Assembly (NCBI RefSeq): GCF_047948215.1
Contig: NC_134462.1
Location: 118,416,437 to 118,480,436, forward strand
Length of the DNA: 64,000 bases
Direction: 5' to 3'
From: Lycorma delicatula
Taxonomy: Eukaryota; Arthropoda; Insecta; Hemiptera; Fulgoridae
The position numbers and the translations under genes were made by a program. The notes below the pieces were generated by a model that worked only from the letters and a program-made list of their open reading frames with translations, was not told where the DNA came from and ran no database searches. Shown here in pieces: positions 1 through 10,413 of the stretch. Within the stretch, counting starts at the first letter, position 1. The number at the start of each line of letters is the position of its first letter.

Positions 1-1379
1 AGAAATTCTATTCAAGATCCAAGTATTGCCTCAACAAAACGCATAAAGCGTTTGAAATACTTGAAGAATTTTCTGTGATCGGGTTCTCGCAATTACTACT
101 TGTCATGAATTAGAAATAGACGTATTTTATTTTATTTATGGCTTTTCAGACATTCCCGTACGAGATTCTAATTTCCTGAGGTAGCATTCTTGTTGATTTC
201 GAAATGATCGTTTTCAGCGGATGTACAGATACTAAAGTTTCATAATTTAAAATTGCTGGCCGGTCGAACTTTTTGTTCACCTACGTTATCACTTTTCTAC
301 ATTAGCAGCAACTTACGTAAAATTGCTGACTTATCGGGTAAGATTGATCAAAGAAAAGCTATAGCAAAGTCTTCCTGGACTTTACAAATGGTTGCGATTT
401 AAAAAGAAAAATCGTAAGAATAAATACTCGTTTGTACTATGTAAAATGCATGATAGTCTTTTTATAGCACGCACTTCACTGACAAACAAAATAGGTGGGG
501 GTTACTTTATTTATTTTTATTTTATTTATTTAAAATTCGCTTGAATAAATACAAAATATTATAAAATACGAAAATAAAAATATAATAAAAAGTTAAAAAT
601 ATTGATTCAATAAATCGTTTCTAATACACATTAACCTTGCTCTCGAAAGTAAATACTTCTGGCGAGTGCTAGATTTGTGATAAATGTAAACAATAAATGT
701 TATCAAAATCATAATCTATTTCTAAAGCTATATTACTTAAATACCTCTCAGAGTCGAAAGGAAATAATTTATGGGAAATAAAATAAACTGTAAATCATAT
801 ACAAAAGCATTTTTACTTATTTAATACAACGCATATACCATATAATAATACTGCAATAAAATATCTTTAATAAAAACATCGCTTAGATACTTCGAGGAAT
901 AAAAACAAAATACTTAAATTAAAATAAATATAACTAATTAAATAAGTAAATATAAATAATTAAATATAAATAAATATTAAAATTAATATACGCTGTTAAA
1001 ATCATACTCACCATTTACAGAAAAAAATCTTCAGTTATCTCTCTTTAAGGAGTGTACAAAAACCAAAATACCCAAATCAATATCAACCATTAAATTGTTA
1101 ATGGTTGATATCATGTAGTGGTTGATATCATATCACAGTAATACCATCTGGCTTCATGATATTAAACCTTTCCCAAAGAGAACTCTATTAGCATGAGGTA
1201 AAAAATAACATGAAAAGGCATCAAACGTATGCATTAAAAATTGGAAAATTGGAAAATTGTAAATTTAACAGAAACTTTTAAAGATATTATACGAGACATT
1301 ATTAACGTCGTTTAATTTTTTTAATTTTTTGTTAAAATTTGTTAAAATTTATAGGGTTACAATTTGTTAAAATTAACTT
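1..1379. other. AT-rich stretch without a recognisable gene
   Basis: Very AT-rich, stop-rich in all frames, with long A/T runs between about 480 and 1020. The only structure I see is the small perfect hairpin at 1080-1111, listed separately. Confidence 0.6.
1080..1111. repeat. Perfect 14-bp inverted repeat
   Basis: ATATCAACCATTAA (1080-1093) and its exact reverse complement (1098-1111) are separated by 4 bases. A further partial copy of the right arm (gtggttgatatcat) follows near 1118-1131. Function unknown; short palindromes are common in AT-rich DNA. Confidence 0.7.
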
Positions 1380-1382
1380 TCT

Positions 1383-2060
1383 TGTACGAAGTAAAGGAAG
1401 TGTTGTGATTACAAAAAAAATTTGGTTTCCAGATGTCCAAGGAAATATCCATTTTGACCATCCCTCAATTCATTTTGACTAGTTTCGGCGTGCCGTCTGT
1501 ACGTGGGTATGTATGTACGTACTTACGTAAGTATCTATCTCGCATAACTCAAAAACTATTAATCTTAGGATGTTGAAATTTTGGATTTAGGACTGTTGTA
1601 ACATCTAGTTGTGCACCTCCCATTTTGATTGCAATCGACTGAACCAAACGTGCCCAAAACAGCAGTAAAAGCAAGTTTTATAACTGCAGTAATAAGTCCT
1701 CATTGAGAGCTTTTCAACGATATATCATAAGTGTAGTACTTATTTTCATTCGTTCCAGAGTTATAGCCTAATAAACCTTTTATGAAATATTTGGACGTTA
1801 GGTGAACATCGGTTCACCTAACATCCAACATCGGTTCGAATCAGACTTCATTTCCATTTTTTAACTATTTTTTCTTTAATTAAATATATTGATTTATTAA
1901 TAATTATTAACCTCTGATTGTAAAAAAAAAAAAAATTACGATAAACTATAACAAAAGAAAAAGAAGTTTTAACGAAATAAAATTTTATGTACTTTCATTT
2001 TAAAATAATGTCTAAATGTAATTAATTAGTCATGTGTCATCTACATCAGAGTTTTTTTTT
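1383..2060 (+). repeat. Dispersed repeat family R, copy A
   Basis: This segment shares a colinear series of blocks with 50866-51494 and with both arms of 58735-59840. Shared blocks include tgtacgaagtaaag at the left edge, ccattttgactagtttcggc, ctcgcataactcaaaaac, aacatctagttgtgcacctc, ttttcaacgatatatcataa, ttgatttattaataattatt and ttatgtacttt near the right edge. All frames are full of stops, so it appears non-coding. I cannot assign it to a transposon class. Confidence 0.75.
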
Positions 2061-2361
2061 TATTTGAAAGGTTTAAATAATAATATTTATTATTTAAAAT
2101 GGTTTAGATCATCAGAGAATGTGTACCTGTACAGGAATGATTATAAAAGAATTTAAATAAATGTTGATTTTTATAAACAAATAGTAATACATTTTTAACA
2201 AAAAAATTTTAAAGATTACCAACGTTAAAGAAATAATAAAGCAAATTACTAGGAAAAATATACAGTTTAACAAGATAAATGTTAATAAGGAGTCGATAGT
2301 ACTAATAGCGTTTGGAATACATAGTCAAACGTATTCCCTCAAACCAAAATTGGAGAGTATG
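2061..2361. other. AT-rich stretch, nothing recognised
   Basis: AT-rich spacer between family R copy A and the duplicated composite repeat. No coding potential or structure seen. Confidence 0.5.
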
Positions 2362-2802
2362 ACCTGGACAAATGCTCAATAAACCATTCTAAGCCGGTTA
2401 TAAAACAAAATATGGCAAAGAATCCCAAATTTGTATTCAAGCCTCCTAACCTTAATCAAATTATTTTTATGGATATTAAACTTCAGATTTCAGTCAAAAT
2501 CTATCCCAAGATGCTTAACAGAATCAATAAAAGGTAGCACCGTAAATTACAAGTATTCATACTAAACTGATAGTAATCTAATTTATGTAGAATTACTTTA
2601 TTACTATTAATAAATTTTCTCATTACTTGAGTATTGTATTTACATTATTGCTATAAAGTCAAGCATTAACAACGCAATCCTTTACCAGCCTTTAGCTTCT
2701 CGTATCTTTTGAGTGGTGTGAAGGCGGTCGTTATCATAAAGAAAAAGAATTATGCCTTTTGAGGTAGAATCAGGACGTGTCCTCCTTACTTGATATATTT
2801 TC
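2362..2802 (-). repeat. Composite direct repeat, copy 1
   Basis: About 441 bp recur almost unchanged at 9970-10413 in the same orientation, roughly 7.6 kb away. The differences are scattered substitutions and a 3-bp indel (aaccttaatc against aaccttcttaatc). Both copies start at acctggacaaatgctca and end at ttgatatattttc. Read on the minus strand, the unit joins the middle of a mariner-like transposase to an unrelated reverse-transcriptase fragment, so the shared junction predates the duplication. Confidence 0.85.
2370..2535 (-). pseudogene. Reverse-transcriptase fragment (non-LTR type)
   Basis: The minus-strand frame reads SVKHLGIDFD, a stop, NLKFNIHK, then RRLEYKFGILCHIL and NRLRMVY, followed by another stop. 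The pattern K-x-LGI-x-D followed by H-x-N and a K/R-rich helix is the conserved post-catalytic segment of non-LTR reverse transcriptases (the KYLGV region). Two TGA stops interrupt it and only about 55 residues remain. It lies directly downstream of the mariner relic on the same strand. It does not closely resemble the R1-type elements elsewhere in the window; CR1/L2-like is possible but unproven. Confidence 0.55.
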
Positions 2803-2945
2803 TAGCATGCCGGATTAGTACTCACTGTTGATAGTACGATTTTCTCCCAGATAATCGCAGTAAATTAGGCCTTTAATATCTATAAGCACCGTCAGCATCA
2901 CTTTACCAGCTGAAGCGGTAGGTTTTGATTTTTTTCCTGGCGGGG
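2690..2945 (-). pseudogene. Mariner-like transposase fragment
   Basis: On the minus strand two blocks match the catalytic region of mariner transposases. One begins SAGKVMLTVLIDIKG and continues to GENRTINSEY, like the family's SAGKVM-x-T-V-F-D and TINSEYY segments. After a disrupted stretch comes FLYDNDRPHTTQKIREAKG, like the family's HDNARPHTA block holding the second catalytic aspartate. Frame changes and a stop break the reading frame. The DNA-binding N terminus and the third catalytic residue are missing; after the AKG block the sequence runs into the RT fragment. Identification is from motif order and spacing. Confidence 0.75.
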
Positions 2946-5020
2946 GTACTATATATTTGCATGAGTATAAGTTGATTGTATATTATGATATTTGAGTGTG
3001 TATTTGTATGTATTTTTTGTATATATATATGTACATATTAGTTAAGCCAAAATACTATTTTACTGTATTGTACTTCTTTTTTCTATTTTTCTATCTTATT
3101 GTTTATTTTTCTCTTTCTATCTTATTCCTAATTTGTCATTAGTTTACTTGAGTAGCAGAATTGTCAGAAATTTTCAAATCGGACAAAGATTTTAATCTCT
3201 ACAAACACTGTAATGGTCTCGTTAATTTTGCAGGCTTCTTCCATCATCAATTAGGCATGCCAAAGCTGACGGATTTGTAAGCAGTTTCATGTCCACACTT
3301 ATTACGTTTCTCCGCCAAGTAACAGTGATTAAGGATCTTTCTATCCTTATGCAACGATAAAGTTTTGGTTTATGTAAATTTCAGACATTATGACGTGAAC
3401 GAGGGTGTTATTAGACGGTTTTTATACTATTAGTGTTATCTTAGGTATACTTTAAACTGTGTAATCCGTGTCGAAAGATAATATTGTATTTATAAATTAT
3501 TCACTTCACAGAGAAAAACCTATAGGAATGGTAGGTTCTCACTGAAAAAATACTTTAAAGTGGGCTGATTTTAACGGTGATGGGACAGCGAATTATACTT
3601 TGTGGGGTGGGTATATTTAATTTATTAAAAGTTTGAAGAAATTTAGCAGGGTAGGTTACTATATTTTTATATCAAACTATTTAAATTTGAGTTTTTAGTA
3701 CAGCCTTTTCTGACTAAGAATTTTAACTTAGTTAACAGTTTATTTTATTTTTTTATGAGGAAAAACGTTTTTTTAGGATGTAAGCTACTTGGATAATTAC
3801 TTATTTGATGACAAGATGTCTTGAGAAACATAATTTTCTTCCTGGGATTGTTAACAGCATTAATTACAGTAACGACATATTTAAGGGGATTTTTTACCCT
3901 GGTTGGTTGCATCTCATAATTGATTCTAATTTAAGATCTCTTAACTCAAGACCAAATAGAAAAGCGATAAAACGTTTTACCATTATCTTTCTTTTACGAT
4001 TTTAAATTATTTTTAAATCTTTCCTGTTGTATTTTCTCCGTAATAAAAAATTTCAGCTACCTATAAACGTTATTTCATTGAATAGACGTATAAGAAGATG
4101 ACGAAGTTATCAAATTAAATTAATTAAAATATGCTTCTAAATAAAATATTGATATTATGCACTACATTATAAAGAAAGTATTATTGAAAATAAGAAACAG
4201 AATAAATTATAAAAGTTTGCTAATATAAAGTTTAAAAGATCTAATACCAACAAATTACAGTTGTTACAGGAAATAATTTTAAACTTTAGAAGTTAATAGT
4301 AAAATTTAAATGTTTTCTTTGTAAAATAATCTACTGTTATATAAAAATGTTAATTTTATAATTTTATTCGGGTAGTTACCGATTCACTACGTAATACATT
4401 AGCAATATGTTATTTGTTTTTATTTAAGTACCACCTGTGCGTTTTTTTTTTTTGGCGTGGGAGGGTTCCAAAAAACATCAATTGCCTTCTATTGAGAAAA
4501 ACGTTTTTTCAACAGTAAACTAATAACATCAAGTAGATATGGACTATTTGTAAATTATGAGTGGTCGGTGTTTCTCAGTAGTGAAAAAAATAGGGGACGG
4601 GTATAAATTTTTTCTATTGAAACAAATATCAAAATGCCTACCAGTAACTCAGGAAATATAAAGAAATTAAGAAGCCTTGCAACGTAATTCTTTTTTATTA
4701 TCCACATTTAAATAAAATGAACGGTTCTTCAGTCAAAATATAAATTCGAATTTTCCATATGCTTAATTACCATACCATGGAAGTTAAACCATACATTTAT
4801 GCTTTTAATTTTTTTTAAATTATTTTTGTACGGTAAATATAAAAAAATATATCGTCTGTCCTTTGTGACTCCAGTACCTAGATAATAAAATTTTTCTTCT
4901 AATTTATTATTTTAAAAATATTCTTAAAAATGTAAATAATGTACAATATATAATCTTTACTAAATGGCTGGTGTTAAACTTTAAACAAGTAATAAAATTT
5001 TAGGGAATTTTTGTTGTTAA
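2946..5020. other. AT-rich stretch without a recognisable gene
   Basis: About 2 kb of AT-rich DNA with poly-T and TA-rich tracts (for example near 3018-3035 and 4441-4452). A 66-codon open frame at 3805-4005 (+) has no recognisable motif and looks like chance. Nothing else supported. Confidence 0.55.
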
Positions 5021-5029
5021 TCATGGGGT

Positions 5030-5560
5030 GCCTTCGCCTCAAACTACCTCGGAAGGACGCAAGACCCTGCCCAGGCAGCCGGGGCTCGGTCTTTTTGCAT
5101 GCCATGCCTCAAATGAAGAGTTCCCTTTTGGGAACTTCCCACCGAGACTCCGGTCTTACATTCTCTCCAATGGCATCCTAAAGGAGTCCCCACCCGAACA
5201 TTGAAGGTGGAAGACCGAAGCCTCTCGCCCATCCCGGGTGGAGCTGTATCTCAAAGACACCATGACTTTACTGTAAAGCAGATGGACCCGCCTTGCATTC
5301 TCGAACTCCGGGCGCAAGACCGTACAACTCGCAGGATGTACACCGAGGCTCCTGCTTACAATCTTTACGTGTATGGCCGGACTTATCGCACGTAAAACAA
5401 TGGCCACTTCTATCTGCGCCATTACAGAACATGGCCTGTGGCCTGGATTCCAGCATCTAAAGCAGACAGTTCGTTGGAGGTACGCTGCGTCACCGGACAG
5501 GCCACTCACCCAATGCGATCACGCCCATCGGACAGCAGTTTATCCGGAAGGAGGAGCGGC
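5030..5560 (-). pseudogene. Gag-like ORF1 zinc-knuckle relic (non-LTR retrotransposon)
   Basis: The minus strand encodes a run of CCHC zinc knuckles typical of the ORF1 of R1/Jockey-type retrotransposons, an RNA-binding protein of the transposition particle. Knuckle 1 begins CFRCWNPGH and is broken by a frameshift. Knuckle 2, in another frame, is intact: CFTCDKSGHTRKDC (C-x2-C-x4-H-x4-C). Knuckle 3 (CTSC...VREC) has lost its histidine. A stop follows soon after. The segment is clearly richer in G+C than its surroundings and aligns in order with the relic at 9115-9969 (both contain gcctcaaactacctcg and the motif ggcagccggg). Confidence 0.75.
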
Positions 5561-5604
5561 ACTGCTAATTATCTTTGTTAATTATCACTGTTAATTAATC
5601 TTGA

Positions 5605-6536
5605 ATTTCTATTTAATTTTATCTACATTAAAGTTAACTCAGAGTGACTGAAAAATAGACCCTCACAAAGTAACATATACATTGAGGCATGCATGCCCCG
5701 ATCTTATTTAAATTGTAAAAAATTTTTATCTTTCAGTTCATTACTCCTCTGATATTGTCGGACAATATTCTCCCTAAGTCGGAGTTGACCATCAGTTCGT
5801 TTATTTGTTTTTTTTTTGCTAATCATTTAATCGCTCTTTGGGTTGATGAGATTCTTCTGATCTTAATTTTTGTACACGTTCGGTAGTTTTCAAATTTTCT
5901 CTTTATATTCATCATCCTCTCTTAATATTTTAATTTTTTCCTTGGTCATAAGGTTTTCTTCTTCTTTATATTTATCATCTTCTCCTAATAATTTTATTCT
6001 TTCTTTAGATTTAATTCTTTTTCCCTTTTTATATTTATCATCGTTTCTTAATGTTTTTATTCTTTCTTTGTTTACAATATTTTCTTCCCCTTAATATTAA
6101 TCTTCTTGTTTTTTTTTTTTAGATATATTTCTTCATGTTATCTTTCTTTATCCTTTATGATTGTTCCTTTTCCATTTGTTATTACTGACCAAATAATCCA
6201 ATAATAAAAACTGAATATTTTACACCGTAAGATCGAAATTAGCATTGTATCCATTATACAGGAGTTCACTAAACTGAATAATTATTATTAACTTTTATTT
6301 ATACGACACACCAGTGATTAACCAAAGTTAATCACCAGTGGTTAACTTAAGTTAATCAGCAACTGATGGGGATACGAATAATACTGATGTAATAATACGA
6401 GAAATAACGGGAATTTTAATCTATCCTAATATTTCATGTAAGATTGTTGAATTAATAATTGTATAAATATTTGATGTTAATAAAAACTAATATTTTAGCA
6501 ACTGTGTAACTGTCCACTTTATTGAAGAATTGGAGT
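5605..6536. repeat. Dispersed repeat family U, copy 1
   Basis: About 930 bp recur in order at 51640-52474. Shared blocks include attaaagttaact, aatattctccctaagtcgga, tcttctgatcttaatt, caggagttcactaaac-like sequence, cgacacaccag, tttcatgtaagattgttgaa and ataaatatttgatgttaata. The shared edges are near tttaattttatc on the left and attggag on the right. In this copy the right edge meets the Helitron helicase relic. The class of the repeat is unknown. It carries the periodic minus-strand frame described at 5895-6085. Confidence 0.75.
5895..6085 (-). pseudogene. Charged 21-residue tandem-repeat reading frame
   Basis: On the minus strand an open frame contains three units of about 63 bp. Unit starts read KERIKTLRNDDKYKK, KERIKLLGEDDKYKE and KEKIKILREDDEYKE, and a TGA follows. 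Codon periodicity is kept while bases vary, which suggests the repeat was once translated. Highly charged K/E/R/D repeats ending in (D/E)-x-Y-(K/R)-E are known to me from repetitive insect proteins, but I cannot name a function. The second family U copy has only a shortened, broken version near 51950-52030. No start codon or full gene can be defined. Confidence 0.5.
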
Positions 6537-6544
6537 CAACACGG

Positions 6545-7440
6545 CAAATTATTTGGCGTGTTTCGACTCTTGAGCAAGCTACGATAATTGGCCTTGCGAA
6601 AAACATGGAGTTTCCAAATTAATATCTGTCACACAAAGTGATTGTTTCCGTGCCTTGATAATAATCATAGCGAATACAAGCCGGGTGAGAAACTGCAATC
6701 GTTTGAACGTAGAAGGCATAATTGTGTCAATGGGTAACAACAGAATGCGAGGGATTATAATGTTTTCTCCTGCGGCATTCCCAACGATGACCGTTGCTTC
6801 TATTAAGTTGAGCAACAGATATTTATGATGAACCTTGTTCCGTTACACAGTTTTAGCGGATCAGTATTACGTAATAGAATGATAGGGGAGCCTGTTTTTA
6901 AAGTCAAATTGTGTGGGGGCGTTCCCAGGGGTTCCAGCGAATTTAAAAGTTCCGTTGGGTATTTAACAGTTGTTCAGTATCCCTTACTGTATCAACGGAT
7001 AAATAGTTTAGTGGGATTGCCGGAAAGCACATTCTGTACGTGATCGTTTATTTAACGCTGTCGTTTTTGGAAGCCAAAATGGCCTTTTCGCACAGTCATT
7101 GGTGTGAGTTGTAATTTTCATGTGTATTTGGAAGCGCTTTAGTTATAAGTTCATCGAGTGAAGAGAGCATGTTGCAAAAATGTGTCTATAGGAAATACTC
7201 TATTGCCTATTAACAGCAGTTGTACATACTGTTCTGCAATTGTTTCACCTCATAAGTGAACACGCATGTTCGTCTTGATATTCATTTTACTCATATGTTC
7301 TATAAGGCTGGTGGTTTAAGATAGGCGTTAAGTTCATCGGTTGGTGTAGACCGCGGAACTACAGGCAAGCTTTGTCGAAAATCTCATGCCAGGAGGACAA
7401 CAGCATCGCCCATAATTCACCTATTTATTTCTGGAGAAAT
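6545..7440 (-). pseudogene. Helitron helicase relic (Pif1-like C-terminal domain)
   Basis: In Helitrons, a Rep/helicase protein drives rolling-circle transposition. Read on the minus strand, this relic has helicase blocks in the expected order. VVLLA-stop-DFRQSLPVVPRS holds the helicase motif around GDFRQ, with the glycine codon now TGA (7384-7386). Next come TDELNAYLKPPAL, then in another frame NMRVHL, then YPTELLNSLE and GTPPHNLTLKTGSPIILLRN followed by the CNGTR box. The open segment at 6579-6815 holds GENIIIPRI, FKRLQFLTRL and TPCFSQGQL. A shift near 6585 moves the expected LYVACSRV block out of frame. The Walker A and Rep domains are absent. Several stops and shifts make it non-functional. 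Confidence 0.85.
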
Positions 7441-8583
7441 TCTTGATTCCTCCATTCCGCGTCGAACTTGTTCTAGACATAACTCTCGTTACAGTGACGT
7501 TTCGCTTACCCTTGACGTAGAAGCTCTGACACCTTTCTGGTGCAGAAATGCTCACTTTACTCTAAAGTTTTCCTTATTATTGACGTAGAAGCTTTCGTAC
7601 GCTTCTCCTATGGACTAAGCTCAAAGTTTCCGACGTACGAATGGCTCTATATTTGGCTGAAGGAGCATTAATTAATCAGTTGCCGATTAATTCAATCGGC
7701 AGCTGAATTTAAAATCAATAGAATTTTCAGGAAGAATAACAGATTTTCCAAAAACCCCAAATCTGGTGCAGCAACAAACCTGTAGTCGGGAAAGTAAGAA
7801 TTTAAAAGCTTCCTTAAGAAGTATTTAGTGCAATTAGTTTTACTATATCAAATATAACTTTTGGTTTGTATTTATTGTATTTGTCATCAAGTACTTTGAA
7901 TGATTACTGCTCTCGTATTATGTATGAAAATTAAGTGACTTAAACTTGATGAGCAAATAATTATTTTGCAGAAAATTTATTTAGGAAGTAGTTTATTAAT
8001 TAATGTAATTACCATGTTAATAAGGTCGGTTAAATGCAACACATATAGTAAATTATGAAAAAATCCTATAATGTTGGTCGTAAGAAAATTCAAAATGGTC
8101 TAAGTTAGAGATTAAAAAAAATAATAAAAATAAACAATGATTGTAAGAAAACTAAAAGAAAAGTGTTCCATTACACTGATTGCTTCTAATTGAGCTAAAC
8201 AGCTCAACAACTTTCAAAGAAAATGTTACGTTTTCTTGTTTTATTTGTTAGCAAATACTCCATTCTAAATGCAATTTAATTAAATGTAATTTAATTATTA
8301 TTTTTGTCCGTAAACGGACAAGAAAAGTTTTAGTGTAACATTTTTATCTGTTTTATTATATTAATTAAATTAAATTTTACAAACTATTTTTTATGTTTTT
8401 AAATTTAATAAACAAATACTTGATAAGTAAATCTTTTTTAATTTTATTTTTAACTAGTGGAACCCGCAATGCTTCGCTTTTCTCAATTTGAGTGTAAATC
8501 AAAGTTTTGTTTTGAACGCGTTGTTATAAAAAATCTACCTCTTATCTAAATACTAATACGAATTATTATTTAGGTTGTTTTTT
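7441..8583. other. AT-rich stretch, nothing firm
   Basis: No coding signal. Near 7505-7600 the words tgacgtagaagct occur twice about 80 bp apart. A near-perfect hairpin lies at 7677-7705 (12-bp arms, one mismatch), and a short perfect one, TTGTCCGT-AA-ACGGACAA, at 8304-8321. The words actagtggaacccgcaatgcttcgc near 8454 resemble tails of dispersed insect retroelements, but I cannot classify them. Confidence 0.45.
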
Positions 8584-9012
8584 GAAGTTATACTTCTTTC
8601 AGCAAGTTACGGAAGTTGCATGCGCCGATGTAATACACTATGAAGGTTTGCGCGGGCTCAAACGGATCAGTTTGCATGCACATGTGTGGTGTCCAATTCA
8701 GTCAGTCGTTCGATGCAGTTACGTTAACATAAGCCGCTGACCACAATCGTGTCATTTCAATCGGCATCTGTAGAATTAATAGAAATAAACTTATCGAAAT
8801 ATATTTGATGAACTTTGTTTTATATGACAGTGAACACTTCAATACTTTTAAATTGTATAAAATAAATATTATTTAATTTACTTTAAATGCTATTTATTCA
8901 AACTTTTATTCATGGTGTTTTATGTCGTCTATCGATCGTTTGACGCGGTTCAAATTTGTTTGAATACGTAAAAAAAAATATTTTTTTATTCACGCCAAAG
9001 AAGTATAACTTC
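8584..9012. mobile_element. MITE-like element with 16-bp terminal inverted repeats
   Basis: GAAGTTATACTTCTTT at 8584-8599 is the exact reverse complement of 8997-9012, giving a unit of about 430 bp with no coding capacity. Its interior is richer in G+C and CpG than the flanks on the left side (8600-8760). The terminal sequence is itself nearly palindromic (GAAGT-TATA-CTTC). I could not define a target-site duplication. A non-autonomous DNA transposon is the simplest reading; two unrelated palindromes are the alternative. Confidence 0.45.
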
Positions 9013-9114
9013 TTTATGTACATTCATAAGTACACACGGTTTTTATTTTAATATAGCATTTTTATTTTCATTCCCCGCCATTGGAGCTGGACAAGCATCA
9101 ATCATAAACTAGTT

Positions 9115-9969
9115 CCAAGGGGGGCCATCGCCTCAAACTACCTCGACGGAAACAAAGCCCTACACAGGCAGCCGGGACTCGGTTGTTATGACATGCCTCT
9201 AATGAGGGCGCCCTCACAGGTGTCCTCCCATCGGGACTACGGTCATGTCGCCTTGCCTCAAACGGGCAAACACCAAAGGAATCCCCATCGGGACTACGGT
9301 ATTACCTTCTCCCTTCCAAAGGTGCTGCAAGGGAGTCCCCGCCCGATCCCAGACGAGGCTATCCTCTGCAAACACCACACCAGGACAGGCACTGCCGACT
9401 CATGACACGGATGAAGCCTTACAACCTCAGCCCTCGTGTGCTTGTCCATACAACTTGCAAGAGGGAAAGCGAGCATCCCGTTTGCAGTTCTTCCGCAAGT
9501 GGCCGGCCTCTCCACAGATAAAGCCGTGCCACTCCTGTCCGGGCCGTAACAAGACTGAGCCCTATGGTCCGGACTCCAGCACCGGAAATATAGGTGATCA
9601 AAGGTACGCCGTGTGACTCTACAGGCAACTCATCCAATACGAATCCGTCCATCTGACAACAATTTTTCCGTAAGGATGAGCGGCACCGCTACTGTGACCA
9701 CCTGCGTTGCTCCTTAGGTCAGCCGCATGGACATACCTACCGTAATAGACTCCTCCGTTACCTTGCGAGATTCCGCAATGAACTCTTTTTTTGTTGTCAG
9801 CACGTCCGCATCCTTAACCACGATGTAGACACTCCGACCGCCATCTGGTGGCGCCTTCCACCTTCGTAGAAATCTCCTGACGCAATTACTCTGCGGCGGC
9901 ACCAGCAGTCGGCACCCGGATATGCAGGTCCTCCCCGGTGCCCTTACGGGCGGAGAGAACCCTGGATTC
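9115..9969 (-). pseudogene. Gag-like ORF1 relic, second copy of the 5-kb family
   Basis: On the minus strand an N-proximal open segment (9714-9971) includes the stretch DGGRSVYIVVKDADVLTTKK, followed by broken zinc knuckles. FRCWSPDHRAQSC retains C-x-H-x-C spacing for knuckle 1. In a shifted frame FICGEAGHLRKNC gives most of knuckle 2 (its first cysteine is lost). Frameshifts prevent a continuous ORF. The downstream half aligns in order with the relic at 5030-5560, so both are copies of one retrotransposon family. Its 5' side stops exactly where the composite direct repeat (9970-10413) begins. Confidence 0.7.
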
Positions 9970-10413
9970 ACCTGGACAAATGCTCAATTAACCATTCTAA
10001 GCCGGTTATAAAACAAAATATGGCAAAGAATCCCAAATTTGTATTCAAGCCTCCTAACCTTCTTAATCAAATTATTTTTATGGATGTTAAACTTCAGATT
10101 TCAGTTAAAATCTATCCCAAGATGCTTAACAGAATCAATAAAAGTTAGCACCGTAAATTACAAGTATTCATACTAAAGTGATAGTAATCTAATTTATGTA
10201 AAATTACTTTATTATTATTAATAAATGTTCTCATTACTTGAGTTTTGTATTTACATTATTGCTATAAAGTCAAGCATTAACAACGCAATCCTTTACCATC
10301 CTTTAGCTTCTCGTATCTTTTGAGTGGTATGAAGGCGGTCATTATCATAAAGAAAAAGAATTATGCCTTTTGAGGTAGAACCAGGACGTTTTCTCCTTAC
10401 TTGATATATTTTC
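9970..10413 (-). repeat. Composite direct repeat, copy 2
   Basis: This is the near-identical partner of 2362-2802, about 444 bp, in the same orientation. It abuts the gag relic on its left. On its right the homology stops in the middle of the mariner-derived part, at ttgatatattttc, and gives way to unrelated AT-rich sequence, whereas copy 1 continues about 140 bp further into the transposase. Confidence 0.85.
9978..10413 (-). pseudogene. Mariner-like and RT fragments fused, second copy
   Basis: On the minus strand, positions about 10413-10300 carry the same mariner-like DNDRPHT-type block as copy 1. Positions about 10140-9978 carry the same RT fragment (VKHLGIDF, a stop, NLKFNIHK, RRLEYKFGILCHIL). 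This copy has one extra lysine codon (the 3-bp indel) in the RT part. Stops shared with copy 1, such as the TGA after the LGIDF block, show that both were already dead when the unit was duplicated. Confidence 0.65.

Noticed and set aside
5201..5594. Open frames on the plus strand at 5201-5395 and 5373-5594
   Set aside because: They are antisense to the gag zinc-knuckle relic, whose minus-strand motifs are clear.
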